From NCBI GenBank assembly GCA_902465265.1, contig CABQMF010000007.1, forward strand, positions 1 through 64,000: a stretch of 64,000 nucleotides of DNA, written 5' to 3'. Positions 24,893-34,796 of the stretch are shown piece after piece. The DNA comes from an uncultured Collinsella sp. (GTDB taxonomy: Bacteria; Actinomycetota; Coriobacteriia; Coriobacteriales; Coriobacteriaceae). The notes under the pieces are model-generated. The model was not told where the DNA came from. It searched no databases and worked only from the letters and a program-made list of their open reading frames with translations. Within the stretch, counting starts at the first letter, position 1, and each line of letters starts with the position of its first letter. The position numbers were made by a program, and so were the translations under genes.

Positions 24893-25921
24893 GTGTCCAA
24901 GATGGATTCTACGCTCTCCTATATTACTGACCAGTTGAAGGCGCTTACCTCGATTGCTTCGCCTACGGGGTTTACCCGTGCGGCGACTGATTATCTAATG
25001 GAAACGTTGCGCGATATGGGCTTTGGCCCCGAGCGTTCCAATAAGGGCAACGTGCTGGTTGAGCTTGGCGGCGAGGGCGAGCCGCTTGTGTTGGCGAGCC
25101 ATGTTGATACCCTGGGCGCCATGGTGCGCTCCATCAAGGACAATGGCCGCCTGCGTCCCACGACGCTCGGTGGGCACCAGTGGTCTACGGCCGATGGTGA
25201 GAACTGCACCGTTTACACACGCGATGGCAATGTCTACACGGGCGTGGTTCTTAACACCGAGCCTTCGGCGCATGTGGCCGATGAGCCGGTCAAGACCATC
25301 GAGAAGAACATGGAAATCCTGCTCGACGAGAACGTTGACAGCAAGGACGATGTGCTCGAGCTGGGTATTCAGACCGGCGACATCATCGCTATGGACCCGC
25401 GTACCACGGTGACGGAGAGCGGCTACATCAAGAGTCGCTTCCTTGACGACAAGCTGTCCGCGTCGATTCTGCTGGGCTTGGCGCGTGCCGTCGCCGCTGG
25501 CGAGGTGACGCTTTCGCGCAAGGTATCGCTGCTCTTTACGGTGTACGAGGAGGTCGGCCACGGCGGTGCCTTCGTGCCGGCCGACACGCGCGAGATGATC
25601 AGCGTGGACATGGGCTGTGTGGGCGACGACCTGGGCTGCACCGAGCGCATGGTGTCGATTTGCGCCAAGGATTCGGGTGGCCCCTACAACTACGATCTGG
25701 TGACCACGCTGTCCAATATCGCGCGCGAGCTTGAGCTCGATTACGCCATCGATGTGTACCCGCACTACGGCTCCGACGTCGAGGCCACGCTCTCGGCTGG
25801 TTACGACATTCGCCATGGTCTGATCGGCCCCGGCGTGTACGCGAGCCACAACTACGAGCGCAGCCACATAGACGGCGTGCGCAACACCTACGAGCTCGTC
25901 CGCGCCTACGTGCAGCGCTAG
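24893..25921 (+). CDS. M42 family metallopeptidase (glutamyl aminopeptidase/cellulase M family)
   Basis: A 342-residue cytosolic aminopeptidase. Dinuclear metal-site residues are visible in order: ASHVDT (His, Asp), RFLDDKLSA (bridging Asp), YEEVGHGG (catalytic Glu pair), SVDMG (Asp) and the late His in ASHNYERSH. M42 enzymes form large tetrahedral shells that trim peptides. The GTG at 24893 has GAAAGGG 8 nt upstream; an ATG three codons later is a close alternative. The gene stands alone and ends at a terminator. Confidence 0.88.
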   Translation: MSKMDSTLSYITDQLKALTSIASPTGFTRAATDYLMETLRDMGFGPERSNKGNVLVELGGEGEPLVLASHVDTLGAMVRSIKDNGRLRPTTLGGHQWSTADGENCTVYTRDGNVYTGVVLNTEPSAHVADEPVKTIEKNMEILLDENVDSKDDVLELGIQTGDIIAMDPRTTVTESGYIKSRFLDDKLSASILLGLARAVAAGEVTLSRKVSLLFTVYEEVGHGGAFVPADTREMISVDMGCVGDDLGCTERMVSICAKDSGGPYNYDLVTTLSNIARELELDYAIDVYPHYGSDVEATLSAGYDIRHGLIGPGVYASHNYERSHIDGVRNTYELVRAYVQR

Positions 25922-25952
25922 GGGAGCAGCTTGCGACTCGGCTGACCAATCG

Positions 25953-25982
25953 CTAAGGCCCGATTTCTCGGGCCTTTTTTCG
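25953..25982 (+). terminator. Rho-independent terminator of the M42 peptidase gene
   Basis: AAGGCCCGA pairs with TCGGGCCTT around a short loop (25955-25976), followed by a T run. Confidence 0.92.
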
Positions 25983-26059
25983 CTTCAGTCTGTTTAGTAT
26001 TATGCTGTATAAAACTAATGAACTTAACGTTTGGAATACTTAACGAGGTGACGTGGCGT

Positions 26060-27433
26060 ATGGATACATCTGAGTACTTGTCTATGGGTGATGCTGCCCA
26101 CCTGTTGGGCGTTACGAAAGCCCGCATATCTCAACTTGCCGCATCGGGAAAGCTCGCGTGCGATATTGTGGGCGGACGGAAGATGGTTGAGTATGATTCT
26201 GCGGTTGCTTATCAAAAGGTCCGCAAACGTGGACGCCGTCCTGCGGCCGATGTGGGGCGCAAGTTTACGCTGATGTCGGCCGACCATGAGGTCGCGCATG
26301 TCTCATTTAATCCGACGCGCGAGTTTCCCTTCGAAATCGCCGAGGTCCTCGATGCGCAACGAATGCCGTTTGGCACGTGCTCGAGCTCTTCTCCAACGGT
26401 GAATAAACGGGAGCTCAACGTGTGGTGGGGCCATCGGTCGGTGCCTGACGTCCGTCCCGGACTCGTCTCGCGCTATCGTGAACTGGGAATTGCCAGTGGC
26501 ATCGAGGTTCCGGTTCGGTGCCTGGGCCTATCACTTTCGGATTGTTATTGGCTGCGACCGGCAGAATGCGACGGGCTCGAATGGCGAAACCTCAATTACT
26601 TCGAGAATGATTTTGAGCGATCGGCGCCCGAAGAGCGTTCGGGTTGGCTGGAAGGCATCGGTCTTAAAAATCCGGATAACACGTCCGAGGGCGAGCTCCC
26701 TAAATCGTGGATGATCCGAAACGGCATTCGCGTTTTGGCTAAAGGGTGCGGGATGGACGATCAGCGTCCCTTTAACGAGGCGGTTGCAACGGCTCTGCAT
26801 CGTCGCTTGCTGTCGGAGGGCGAGTTTGTTTCTTATACGGTTGAGCGGATGTTCGATGGCCCTGTGTGTCTGTGCGACGACTTTCTAGACGGCCGCGAGG
26901 AATATGTTCCGGCTGTTTACGTTAAGAACGCCCTTGGCGGCCAGCGAGGAAGCTCGACGTACGACCGGTACTGCCGCTACCTCGGCAAGCATGGTGTCGA
27001 TGAGGCCGCTGTGAGAAGGTCTATGTCGCAGATGATTGTCTGCGATGCCCTTTTGGCCAACAGCGACCGCCATTGGCGAAACTTCGGCATCATCCGCAAT
27101 GTCGATACCCTGGAGATAAGGCCTGCTCCGCTGTTCGATAGCGGCAACTGCCTGTGGTACAACGTGCCAACTGCCGTGCTCGCAGCTGGGGAGTTTGGGT
27201 TTTCCGCTAAGCCGTTTGGGCCCGACCCTTCCGTCCAGCTGGCGCTTGCGGACTCACTCGATTGGTTCGATTCATCGCGGCTCAACGGATTTGTTGATGA
27301 GGCAATCGAGATTCTTTCGCAGAGCGAATGGGCGACGGCGGAGGGTCGACTCGAGGCCATTCGCCGCGGCCTCGAGCGTCGCATAATCGAGGTTAGTGCC
27401 GCTGTTGAGGTACTTCGACACGTGCGGCGATAA
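26060..27433 (+). CDS. Helix-turn-helix protein with HipA-like kinase domain
   Basis: A 457-residue protein. Residues about 5-50 form a small helix-turn-helix of the excisionase/MerR type (SMGDAAHLLGVTKARISQLAASGK). The C-terminal half looks like a HipA/CtkA-type kinase: catalytic NSDRHWRNFG at about 334-343 and metal-binding FDSGN at about 359-363. HipA kinases phosphorylate proteins and are usually the toxin of a HipBA pair; here DNA-binding and kinase parts are on one chain and no hipB-like gene lies alongside. Codon use and AT-rich flanks differ from neighbours, suggesting horizontal acquisition. The start follows GAGGTG. It converges with mnmA, 8 bp apart. Confidence 0.75.
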   Translation: MDTSEYLSMGDAAHLLGVTKARISQLAASGKLACDIVGGRKMVEYDSAVAYQKVRKRGRRPAADVGRKFTLMSADHEVAHVSFNPTREFPFEIAEVLDAQRMPFGTCSSSSPTVNKRELNVWWGHRSVPDVRPGLVSRYRELGIASGIEVPVRCLGLSLSDCYWLRPAECDGLEWRNLNYFENDFERSAPEERSGWLEGIGLKNPDNTSEGELPKSWMIRNGIRVLAKGCGMDDQRPFNEAVATALHRRLLSEGEFVSYTVERMFDGPVCLCDDFLDGREEYVPAVYVKNALGGQRGSSTYDRYCRYLGKHGVDEAAVRRSMSQMIVCDALLANSDRHWRNFGIIRNVDTLEIRPAPLFDSGNCLWYNVPTAVLAAGEFGFSAKPFGPDPSVQLALADSLDWFDSSRLNGFVDEAIEILSQSEWATAEGRLEAIRRGLERRIIEVSAAVEVLRHVRR

Positions 27434-27441
27434 ACCCGCGG

Positions 27442-28542
27442 CTACTTAAGTGCGCCGGTCACGGTGCCGCCGCCCAGGACGATGTCGCCGCGGTAGACTA
27501 CAACGGCTTGGCCGGGGGCGATGGCTCGTTGCGGCTCGTCAAAAGTTAGCAGCATTTGCCCGTCTTCGTTACGCGTAAGGGTCGCTGCCTGGTCTTTCTG
27601 ACGGTAGCGGTACTTGGCACCTACGCGAATGCCGCCGGCGTCGAGCTCCGCCTCCATGCGTGCGTCCGGCGCGCTCCAGATCCACTCATCGGCCGTGAGG
27701 GCAGCGGCGGTCAGGTCCTCGGCTTCGCCCAGATGCACGGTGTTGTTGGCGGCGTCGACGCCCGTCACATACACGGGATGCGCCATCGCGACGCCCAGGC
27801 CCTTGCGCTGGCCGATGGTATAACGCAAGGCGCCGTTGTGACGTCCGACCACGCTGCCGTCGCGCCATACAATATCGCCCGGCTCGGCGGCATGTCCGCA
27901 GCGGCGCTCGATATAGCCCGCGTAGTCACCGTCTGGAATAAAGCAGATGTCCTCGCTTTCGGCCTTCTTGGCGTTGGTAAAGCCCTGCTCGGCGGCTATG
28001 CGGCGCACGTCGCGCTCTTTGTCTAGGCCTGCCAGCGGAAAGATCGTGTGCGCCAGGCGCTCCTGCGTAAGCGAATACAAAAAGTAACTCTGGTCCTTTT
28101 TGGGGTCCTCGCCGCGATGTAACTGCCAGGTGCCGTCTGCCGCCTGGCTTGTTTTGGCGTAATGTCCCGTTGCGATGTAGTCGCAGCCCATGTCCAGCGC
28201 CGCATCGAGCAGCGCGCCAAACTTAATGTGGCGGTTGCAGATAATGCACGGGTTGGGCGTCAGCCCCTCCTGGTAGGCGTTCACAAAACGCTCGATAACG
28301 CTGTGGTCGAAGGTCTGCTGCAGGTCGAGCACATGGTGGGGTATCCCCAGACGCTCGGCGACGGCCTTTGCATCGGCGATGTCGCGGTCGACTTTGCTCA
28401 TGCTCGTGGCGGGGTCGGGTGTGGGGCAGGTGAGGCGCATGGTGGCACCGACGCATTCGTAGCCCTGGCTTTTGAGCAGGTACGCGGTCACGCTGGAATC
28501 GACACCGCCGCTCATGGCGACGAACACGCGCTTATTGTGCAT
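27442..28542 (-). CDS. mnmA: tRNA-specific 2-thiouridylase MnmA
   Basis: A 366-residue enzyme that thiolates U34 of Lys, Glu and Gln tRNAs. PP-loop SGGVDSS at 11-17, tRNA/Cys region NPCIICNRHIKF with a catalytic Cys, the second catalytic Cys in EDICFIPDGDY, and a C-terminal beta-barrel. The start is the ATG preceded by AAGGAG; a longer open frame upstream is an artefact overlapping the cysK terminator region. It is on the same strand as cysK, 181 bp downstream. MnmA needs a cysteine desulfurase sulphur donor, which is not in this window. Confidence 0.95.
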   Translation of the reverse strand: MHNKRVFVAMSGGVDSSVTAYLLKSQGYECVGATMRLTCPTPDPATSMSKVDRDIADAKAVAERLGIPHHVLDLQQTFDHSVIERFVNAYQEGLTPNPCIICNRHIKFGALLDAALDMGCDYIATGHYAKTSQAADGTWQLHRGEDPKKDQSYFLYSLTQERLAHTIFPLAGLDKERDVRRIAAEQGFTNAKKAESEDICFIPDGDYAGYIERRCGHAAEPGDIVWRDGSVVGRHNGALRYTIGQRKGLGVAMAHPVYVTGVDAANNTVHLGEAEDLTAAALTADEWIWSAPDARMEAELDAGGIRVGAKYRYRQKDQAATLTRNEDGQMLLTFDEPQRAIAPGQAVVVYRGDIVLGGGTVTGALK

Positions 28543-28570
28543 GGGGAGGTTCTCCTTGGTGGCATGTGGC

Positions 28571-28612
28571 CAAAAAAGAAAAGCGGCGCGGGAGGCTGGT
28601 TCCGCGCCGCAG
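28571..28612 (-). terminator. Rho-independent terminator of cysK
   Basis: Read leftwards, GCGGCGCGGA (28610-28601) pairs with CCGCGCCGC, followed by TTTTCTTTTTT. It separates cysK from mnmA. Confidence 0.88.
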
Positions 28613-28723
28613 ACATTGTAGCAAGTTCGGACGTCTCGTGGGACACCCGGTTGGGATGAGCTCAGGCGGCCAGAAGAGAGAGGAGACCGGCGTGCCTTGG
28701 GCCTATCGACAAGTGACGGGCCC

Positions 28724-29662
<939 letters not shown>

Positions 29663-29720
29663 GGTGAACCTCCAAAGTGTTCAAGTTGCTGGTTGCCGTG
29701 TGGTTTCACGGTGTGTCTAG

Positions 29721-29791
29721 CAGCTAAACCCATAAACCTTATAGGTTGTTCGTTTAGCTGTTGGCAAGCATAGTAGACACTAAAGCCTAGT
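29721..29791 (-). promoter_or_regulatory. cysK promoter with nested palindromic operator
   Basis: Outer arms CAGCTAAAC (29721-29729) and GTTTAGCTG (29752-29760) are perfect complements, and inside them AACC/GGTT flank a TTATA centre (29735-29747). On the minus strand TTGCCA and TATAAG are 18 bp apart, with the -10 box inside the inner palindrome. This is what a repressor site for the divergent Rrf2 regulator would look like; binding is inferred. Confidence 0.6.
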
Positions 29792-29915
29792 AATGCAATA
29801 GGAAATAGAAGATTATTACGAGTCGATTAACCATCTTGACCGGAACGGGTATTTTCAAACCCATTTTTTCGGCTAGAATTTCAACGGACTAAAAGACCGA
29901 AAGGCAGCACTATAT

Positions 29916-30344
29916 ATGTTGGTTTCTACTAAGGGCAGGTACGCCCTGCGCGTTATGGTCGATCTGGCCGAGCACCAGGCGGCCGGCCGCATCCCGCTCA
30001 AAGAGATCGCGGCGCGACAGGGGATTTCCGAGAAATATCTCGAGAACATCTTGGCTACGCTCGTGCGCGCCAACATGCTTTCGGGCATGCGTGGCAAGGG
30101 CGGCGGCTATGTGCTCACGCGCCCGCCCGAGCAGTACACGGTGGGCGAGATCCTGCGCCTGACCGAGGGCAGCCTGGCGCCGGTCGCCTGCCTGGATGGC
30201 GACTGCAAGGGTTGCTCGCGATCTGATGAGTGCCCCACGCTCGACGTGTGGAAGAACCTGGACAAGCTCATCAACGACTACCTTGACGGCGTGACGCTCG
30301 ACCAGCTCGTCGCCCCCAGCGAAGGCTACGACTACGTCATCTAG
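29916..30344 (+). CDS. Rrf2 family transcriptional regulator with cysteine cluster
   Basis: A 142-residue winged-helix regulator beginning MLVSTKGRYALRVMVDLAEH, the classic Rrf2 start, with recognition helix near ISEKYLENIL. Cysteines C92, C97, C100 and C106 could hold an iron-sulphur cluster, as in IscR/NsrR, whereas the cysteine regulator CymR lacks them. Divergence from cysK suggests control of cysteine synthesis or of iron-sulphur supply. A GAAAGGC site precedes the ATG. A strong terminator follows. Confidence 0.9.
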   Translation: MLVSTKGRYALRVMVDLAEHQAAGRIPLKEIAARQGISEKYLENILATLVRANMLSGMRGKGGGYVLTRPPEQYTVGEILRLTEGSLAPVACLDGDCKGCSRSDECPTLDVWKNLDKLINDYLDGVTLDQLVAPSEGYDYVI

Positions 30345-30409
30345 CCCACCTGCCATTTGGGGACGGGGTGGAAATGGTAGATTTTCTTGCCCTCTGAGAC
30401 TTGGCAAAT

Positions 30410-30450
30410 AAGAAGGCCGCCCATTTTTGCGATGGGCGGCCTTCGTTTTG
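30410..30450. terminator. Rho-independent terminator, probably bidirectional
   Basis: GAAGGCCGCCCAT (30412-30424) pairs with ATGGGCGGCCTTC (30432-30444), followed by GTTTT. It lies between convergent rrf2 and the holin-like gene. A TTTGGGGACGGGG motif of the GGGACGG type lies at about 30357-30369. Confidence 0.82.
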
Positions 30451-30484
30451 GGCTGTTGAGACGGACACGGTTGGAATGGCCGTT

Positions 30485-30850
30485 TTAGTCCTCGGCAAGA
30501 CTATCGAGGATGCTGCGCATGATGGACACTAGGATGCTGCCCATAAAGGCCGAGCCAAAGCCGGCGATGGAGATGCCGACGCCCAACAGGTTGACTGACA
30601 GGTAGCTGGCAAGCTCCAGCATAAAGCTGTTGAGCACGAGCTGGAAAATGCCGAGCGTAATGATCGTGAGCGGCAGCGAGATGACCGTGAGGAACGGTTT
30701 GACGAACGAATCGACGATGTTGAGGAACAGTCCCACAAAGGCAAAGCAGACCCAGGCCTCGGCAAAGCCGAAGGGTTGGATACCGGGGACGAGGAACGTG
30801 GCGATCGCGATGGCGATCGAGGTGAAGAGCCAGTTAAGCATAAAGCGCAT
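30485..30850 (-). CDS. Small four-helix membrane protein, mycobacterial phage-holin-IV/DUF superfamily type
   Basis: A 121-residue membrane protein with four hydrophobic segments and the typical pattern of the PF04020-like family: FVGLFLNIVDSFVKPFLTVISLPLTI-type centre, shown here around residues 38-64. Despite the holin name, these are chromosomal proteins of unknown role with no phage genes nearby. The start follows AAAGGA. Confidence 0.8.
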   Translation of the reverse strand: MRFMLNWLFTSIAIAIATFLVPGIQPFGFAEAWVCFAFVGLFLNIVDSFVKPFLTVISLPLTIITLGIFQLVLNSFMLELASYLSVNLLGVGISIAGFGSAFMGSILVSIMRSILDSLAED

Positions 30851-31174
30851 GGCGTGAATCCTTTCTTGCGCCGGGGATGCTGGCGTCGCGTGAAGCGGCT
30901 TGCGGCGGCGACTTGGATGGTTGCGCGGGCGCGCCGCGGTGTTTGGGCGCCCATTGTCTCAAATATTCGTGGAGCTTACGTGCGCATTCGGTTTCTAAAC
31001 GGCGTTCGTCCTGAAAAACGTGCCGCTGACAGAGAGTCTTGTCACTTTAGTTTGGTGGTGTGCTACACTGCTACGGGCAAATAGCCCATGCATAGTTTTA
31101 TTGCATATTACGGGCGAACGATGCCCGATGTCAGTATCAACTTCGATGCCTTATGGCGGGTTTGGCGGTGATCG
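30851..31174. other. Intergenic region with promoter of the YerC/TrpR-like gene
   Basis: A likely rightward promoter is TTGTCA at 31038-31043 and TACACT about 19 bp on, giving a leader of roughly 100 nt. The leader contains GGGCAAATAGCCC and CGGGCG...TGCCCG hairpins of unclear meaning. No gene is supported. Confidence 0.4.
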
Positions 31175-31474
31175 ATGAATATCGAGAACATGTTTGACAA
31201 GCCTGATGTCAAGCAGCTGGTCCACGCATTTAGTCTTTTGGATGACGAGAACGATATCCAGGCGTTTTTAACCGATATCTGCACGCCGCGCGAGATTTGC
31301 GATCTTTCTCAGCGCCTGCAGGTCGCGCGCTATCTGGATGAGGGCGAGCCCTATGTTGAGGTTCAGGCCCGCACCGGCGCATCGTCCACCACGGTGAGCC
31401 GTGTATCCAAGGCGCTTAATGGCGAGTACGGTGGCTATCGCAAGATCCTCATCAAACTGGAGGACGGCGAGTAG
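31175..31474 (+). CDS. YerC/YecD family TrpR-related protein
   Basis: A 99-residue DNA-binding protein of the TrpR-like YerC/YecD family. The helix-turn-helix is visible as VQARTGASSTTVSRVSKAL near residues 62-80, after TPREICDLSQRLQVARYL. Family members are small repressor-like proteins whose target and ligand are unknown in most bacteria; no trp genes are near. The ribosome site (GGCGGTG) is weak. A terminator follows at once. Confidence 0.9.
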   Translation: MNIENMFDKPDVKQLVHAFSLLDDENDIQAFLTDICTPREICDLSQRLQVARYLDEGEPYVEVQARTGASSTTVSRVSKALNGEYGGYRKILIKLEDGE

Positions 31475-31499
31475 GCCGGCGGCAAAAACGAATTGCGCA

Positions 31500-31527
31500 G
31501 AACCGTCCCTTCGGGGGCGGTTTTTTG
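31500..31527 (+). terminator. Rho-independent terminator after the YerC gene
   Basis: AACCGTCCC (31501-31509) pairs with GGGGCGGTT across TTCGG, followed by six T residues that run directly into the large inverted repeat. Confidence 0.9.
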
Positions 31528-31609
31528 ATCCCTTGGGGACGGAGGAAAACGGATCACCGGGTTAGACTAACCCCCTCTGTGATCCGTTTTCCTCCGTCCC
31601 CAAGGGATC
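31527..31609. repeat. Perfect 31-bp inverted repeat, CCGTCCCCAAGGGATC family
   Basis: Arms 31527-31557 and 31579-31609 are perfectly complementary over 31 bp; the 21-nt loop has its own GGGTTA/TAACCC hairpin. The right-arm sequence recurs at 19203, 53062 and 55294. It begins within the T-tail of a terminator and ends about 85 bp before the addB-like gene. Confidence 0.92.
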
Positions 31610-31694
31610 AAATCTGTTGGCGTGGGGCAAATCTGTCCGCGTGGGCGGGTAGGATGGATGCATTGATTATTGCGAACGGTTTGAGTGGAGGACC

Positions 31695-34600
31695 ATGCCT
31701 GTTCGAATCTATACCACCAATACCGGTACGGACTTGAGCGATGCCGAGGCGGCGTTGCTCGCCGACCTGGTTGCCCGCCACGGGCGCGCCGTTTTGCTGG
31801 CGCCCTCGTTTGCCGAGCTCGACCTGTGCCGTCACGATGCTGCGGTTGCTGGCGCCTCGCTGGGCGTTGACTACAAAACCCCCGCGTCGTGGCTTCGTTC
31901 GCTGTGGGAGCTTATGGGCGATGGCCGCAGCTTCGTCGACAACATGCAACGCCAGATGCTGTTCTCGGACATGATCGTCCATCGCGACGATGCCGACCTG
32001 CAGCCGCTTTCGCGCAGTCAGGGCACGGTGCGCATGCTCGCGCGCATGGCCCGCGATGTGCTGCCGGGCGCAGCGGGAACGGGTGCCGAGCGCCGCTGCG
32101 GCGACGTTTGCCAGCCCGATCCCAAAAGCGACGCCGAGGCTCGCGTGTTCGAGCTGTTGAGTGCCTATGCGAGCGGCCTTGACCGTCGAGACATGGTCGA
32201 GCCCTGCGAGGCGGCTGACCTTATGGCCGAGGTGCTGGCCGACAACCTTCCGGCGTGCGCCCGCGCGGTATGTGTGCGCGGCGTCACATCGTTTACGCAC
32301 GGCCTGCTCGAGCTGCTGTCGGCCGTGGCTAACAATGGGGGAGAGGTCGTTGTGCTGCTTGCCTGCGAGCAGGCGGCAATGCGCGAGGAACTTGCTGCCG
32401 CTTTTGATGCCCGCGGTGTGCTGTTTGAGGCTGCGCCGCTGGGGGAGGGTGCCGCTGCGCTCCAGACTGCCTCCAAGTCCGCCGCTCAGCCTACTTTTGT
32501 AGAGGTTGCCGGCCCTCACGCCCGCGCCCACGCCTATGTGGATGCAATCGATGGGCTGGTAAAAACGTGTGAGGACGCCGCGGTCGACGGCGGTGTCACG
32601 GCGTCCGCGGACCCCGTGCGCGTGCTCGTGGTGTCTGCCCGGGCTCCTCAGCTGTTCGGTGAACTCGCTGCCCGTTTGGCGGCACGTCATATTGCGGCCG
32701 AGACAACCGAGTTCACGGCGTTTTCCCAGTCCATCGCGGGCGGGCAGTTTACGGCGCTCGCCAACCTGATCGAGCGCATGAAGGCCGCCGACGAGGGCAC
32801 CGCCTCCAAGACCGAGTGGTGGCCCGCGCCGGAGCTTACCGACTGGATTTACAGTCCGCTTTCGGGTGCCGATGCTGCCAGCGCGCGCACCTTTGACAAG
32901 AACATGCGTCTGTCGCGTGGCAAGACCACCACGGCCGTCAAGAGCCTGCTGCAGAGCGTACAGGGCCAGGTGAGGGGTACGCGCAAAGCTGCCAGTGATG
33001 AGAACTGGTTTAAGAACGTGCCGTGCGTGGTCTCGGACGTGTTCCAAGCGCTGTGGCGCGACAAACCCGTGACGGCGCTCAAGGCCATGCTCGCCGTCGC
33101 CGAGGCGTTGCCCGATCGCGCCCTTGGAGGCCTTGACGGTCAGGCTCGTCGCCAGGCGGAGACCACCCTGCTGCGACATGCCATCGACATCCTTATGAAC
33201 GACGCCCGCGCGCTCGACGTGTCGCAGGCCGCGACCGTGCCGGTTCTTGACGGCGTTCGTACCAAGGTGGACACGCGCAGCACCGCATACGATTACGAGA
33301 CCTACGAGGTCGACCGCGCGCCGCGCGCCCAGGTGCGCTTTGCGTCGCTTGCCGATGCGGCAGCCCTGCGCCCCGACAGCTACGATGCTGTGCTGTTTGC
33401 CGACGTCGACCTGGACAGTTATCCGCTTTCGCACGAAGAGGGACCGCTGGCTACGCTGACGGCAGAGTTAGATCGCAGCGGTGCGACGCTTGAGCCCGCG
33501 GCCCTGCTGCGCGTACGCTTTGGCCGCGCGATGCAGGCGGCGCACGGCCCCGTTGTGCTCGCCCGCGTGACGCACGATCGCCAGGCGCGCGAGTGCTACC
33601 CGGCAGCCGTTTGGACCGAGCTGCGAGCGCACGCCGAGGCCGCTGGCGCCGCCAAGGTTGCGTGCGTGGGCGAGGGCGGTATCGTCGCCGATTTTGATCC
33701 AGCGGCCGGCGAGGGCATCGAGTGCAAGCGTGTTGCGTGCGAGGCTCCTCAGCATTTGAGCGAGGCGGCTGTGCCGTACCTGGTCCTGCGCCGCCGCGAT
33801 GGCGAGGGCGAGAACGCGCCGCTCGTGCCGCGCCTGACGTCCGCCTCGCAGATTGAGGCGTACTCGACGTGCCCGCTGTGCTGGTTCGTGTCGTATCGCG
33901 TGAAGCCCCAGTCCATCGACGCGGGCTTTGGAAACATGGAGAAGGGCAACTTTGTCCACGACGTGCTGGAGCGTCTGCATGCCCGCCTGCCCCAGGAGGG
34001 CATGGAGCGCGTGACGCCCGAGAATCTGCCGCGCGCTCAGGAGCTGCTGCGCGAGGTCTTTGACGAGACGTTGGCCGAGCACGCCGGCAAGCGAGGCACG
34101 GAGGGCCCGCTGGTGCCGCTCTCTGCGGTGGAGGAGCGCCAGGTGGCCGAGATTCTGCCGCAGCTGGAGGGCGTGCTTGCCTACGAGTCCGAGGCACTTG
34201 CCCCCTTTGCCCCGCGCTACCTGGAGTTTGCCTTCAACGAGCTCAAGGTCGAGTATGCCGGTTGGCCGCTTGGCGGACGCATCGACCGCGTGGACGTGGA
34301 CGCCGAGAATCGTGCCGTGGTGATCGACTACAAGCATCGCACGGGCGTTGAGGAGTTTAAACTCGCCGACCCCACGGTGCGCGACAAGGAATCGGGCACG
34401 GCGCTCATCGACGATCCGCGCTGGTTGCCGCCACATACCCAGACACTTATCTATGCGCAGGCCATGCGCCGGGCGCTGGATCTGGATACCCGCGCGGCGC
34501 TCTATTTTTCGACCAAGGGCGGCAAACCGGCGCTGCGAGGCGCCGCGAGTGCCGAGCTGCTCGAGGAGGAGCGTGGCGACGGCCGCATCCCGGGGCTTAA

Positions 34601-34793
34601 GAAGGGCTTTCCCGGTGAGGGCGGCAACATGGACTTCGATGCGCTGCTCGATCGCGTGGAGGCCGGCATCGCCGAGCGCTTGCGCGAACTCGAGGCGGGC
34701 AATGTCGCTGCTGCCGACCCGGCGTCGACGCAGGCCGCGCATGCCCGCTGCTCGTATAACCACGAAGGTACGTTTGTAAGGAGGGACGTGTAG
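31695..34793 (+). CDS. addB: AddB-like helicase/nuclease subunit (PD-(D/E)XK nuclease)
   Basis: A 1032-residue partner of AddA in double-strand-break processing. The N-terminal two-thirds are divergent helicase-like sequence without a clear Walker A motif. The C-terminus is a RecB-type nuclease: TSASQIEAYSTCPLCWF entry motif, GNFVHDVLERL, GGRIDRVD and VIDYKHRTG with the catalytic Asp/Lys. Cys in CPLC and a late C in HARCSYNH could contribute to an AddB-type iron-sulphur cluster, though only three are obvious. It lies 3 bp before addA, its normal partner. The start follows GGAGG. Confidence 0.85.
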   Translation: MPVRIYTTNTGTDLSDAEAALLADLVARHGRAVLLAPSFAELDLCRHDAAVAGASLGVDYKTPASWLRSLWELMGDGRSFVDNMQRQMLFSDMIVHRDDADLQPLSRSQGTVRMLARMARDVLPGAAGTGAERRCGDVCQPDPKSDAEARVFELLSAYASGLDRRDMVEPCEAADLMAEVLADNLPACARAVCVRGVTSFTHGLLELLSAVANNGGEVVVLLACEQAAMREELAAAFDARGVLFEAAPLGEGAAALQTASKSAAQPTFVEVAGPHARAHAYVDAIDGLVKTCEDAAVDGGVTASADPVRVLVVSARAPQLFGELAARLAARHIAAETTEFTAFSQSIAGGQFTALANLIERMKAADEGTASKTEWWPAPELTDWIYSPLSGADAASARTFDKNMRLSRGKTTTAVKSLLQSVQGQVRGTRKAASDENWFKNVPCVVSDVFQALWRDKPVTALKAMLAVAEALPDRALGGLDGQARRQAETTLLRHAIDILMNDARALDVSQAATVPVLDGVRTKVDTRSTAYDYETYEVDRAPRAQVRFASLADAAALRPDSYDAVLFADVDLDSYPLSHEEGPLATLTAELDRSGATLEPAALLRVRFGRAMQAAHGPVVLARVTHDRQARECYPAAVWTELRAHAEAAGAAKVACVGEGGIVADFDPAAGEGIECKRVACEAPQHLSEAAVPYLVLRRRDGEGENAPLVPRLTSASQIEAYSTCPLCWFVSYRVKPQSIDAGFGNMEKGNFVHDVLERLHARLPQEGMERVTPENLPRAQELLREVFDETLAEHAGKRGTEGPLVPLSAVEERQVAEILPQLEGVLAYESEALAPFAPRYLEFAFNELKVEYAGWPLGGRIDRVDVDAENRAVVIDYKHRTGVEEFKLADPTVRDKESGTALIDDPRWLPPHTQTLIYAQAMRRALDLDTRAALYFSTKGGKPALRGAASAELLEEERGDGRIPGLKKGFPGEGGNMDFDALLDRVEAGIAERLRELEAGNVAAADPASTQAAHARCSYNHEGTFVRRDV

Positions 34794-34796
34794 ACC

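Noticed and set aside
30485..30850. Phage holin, suggesting a prophage
   Set aside because: The family name is historical; no other phage gene, integrase or att site is near.
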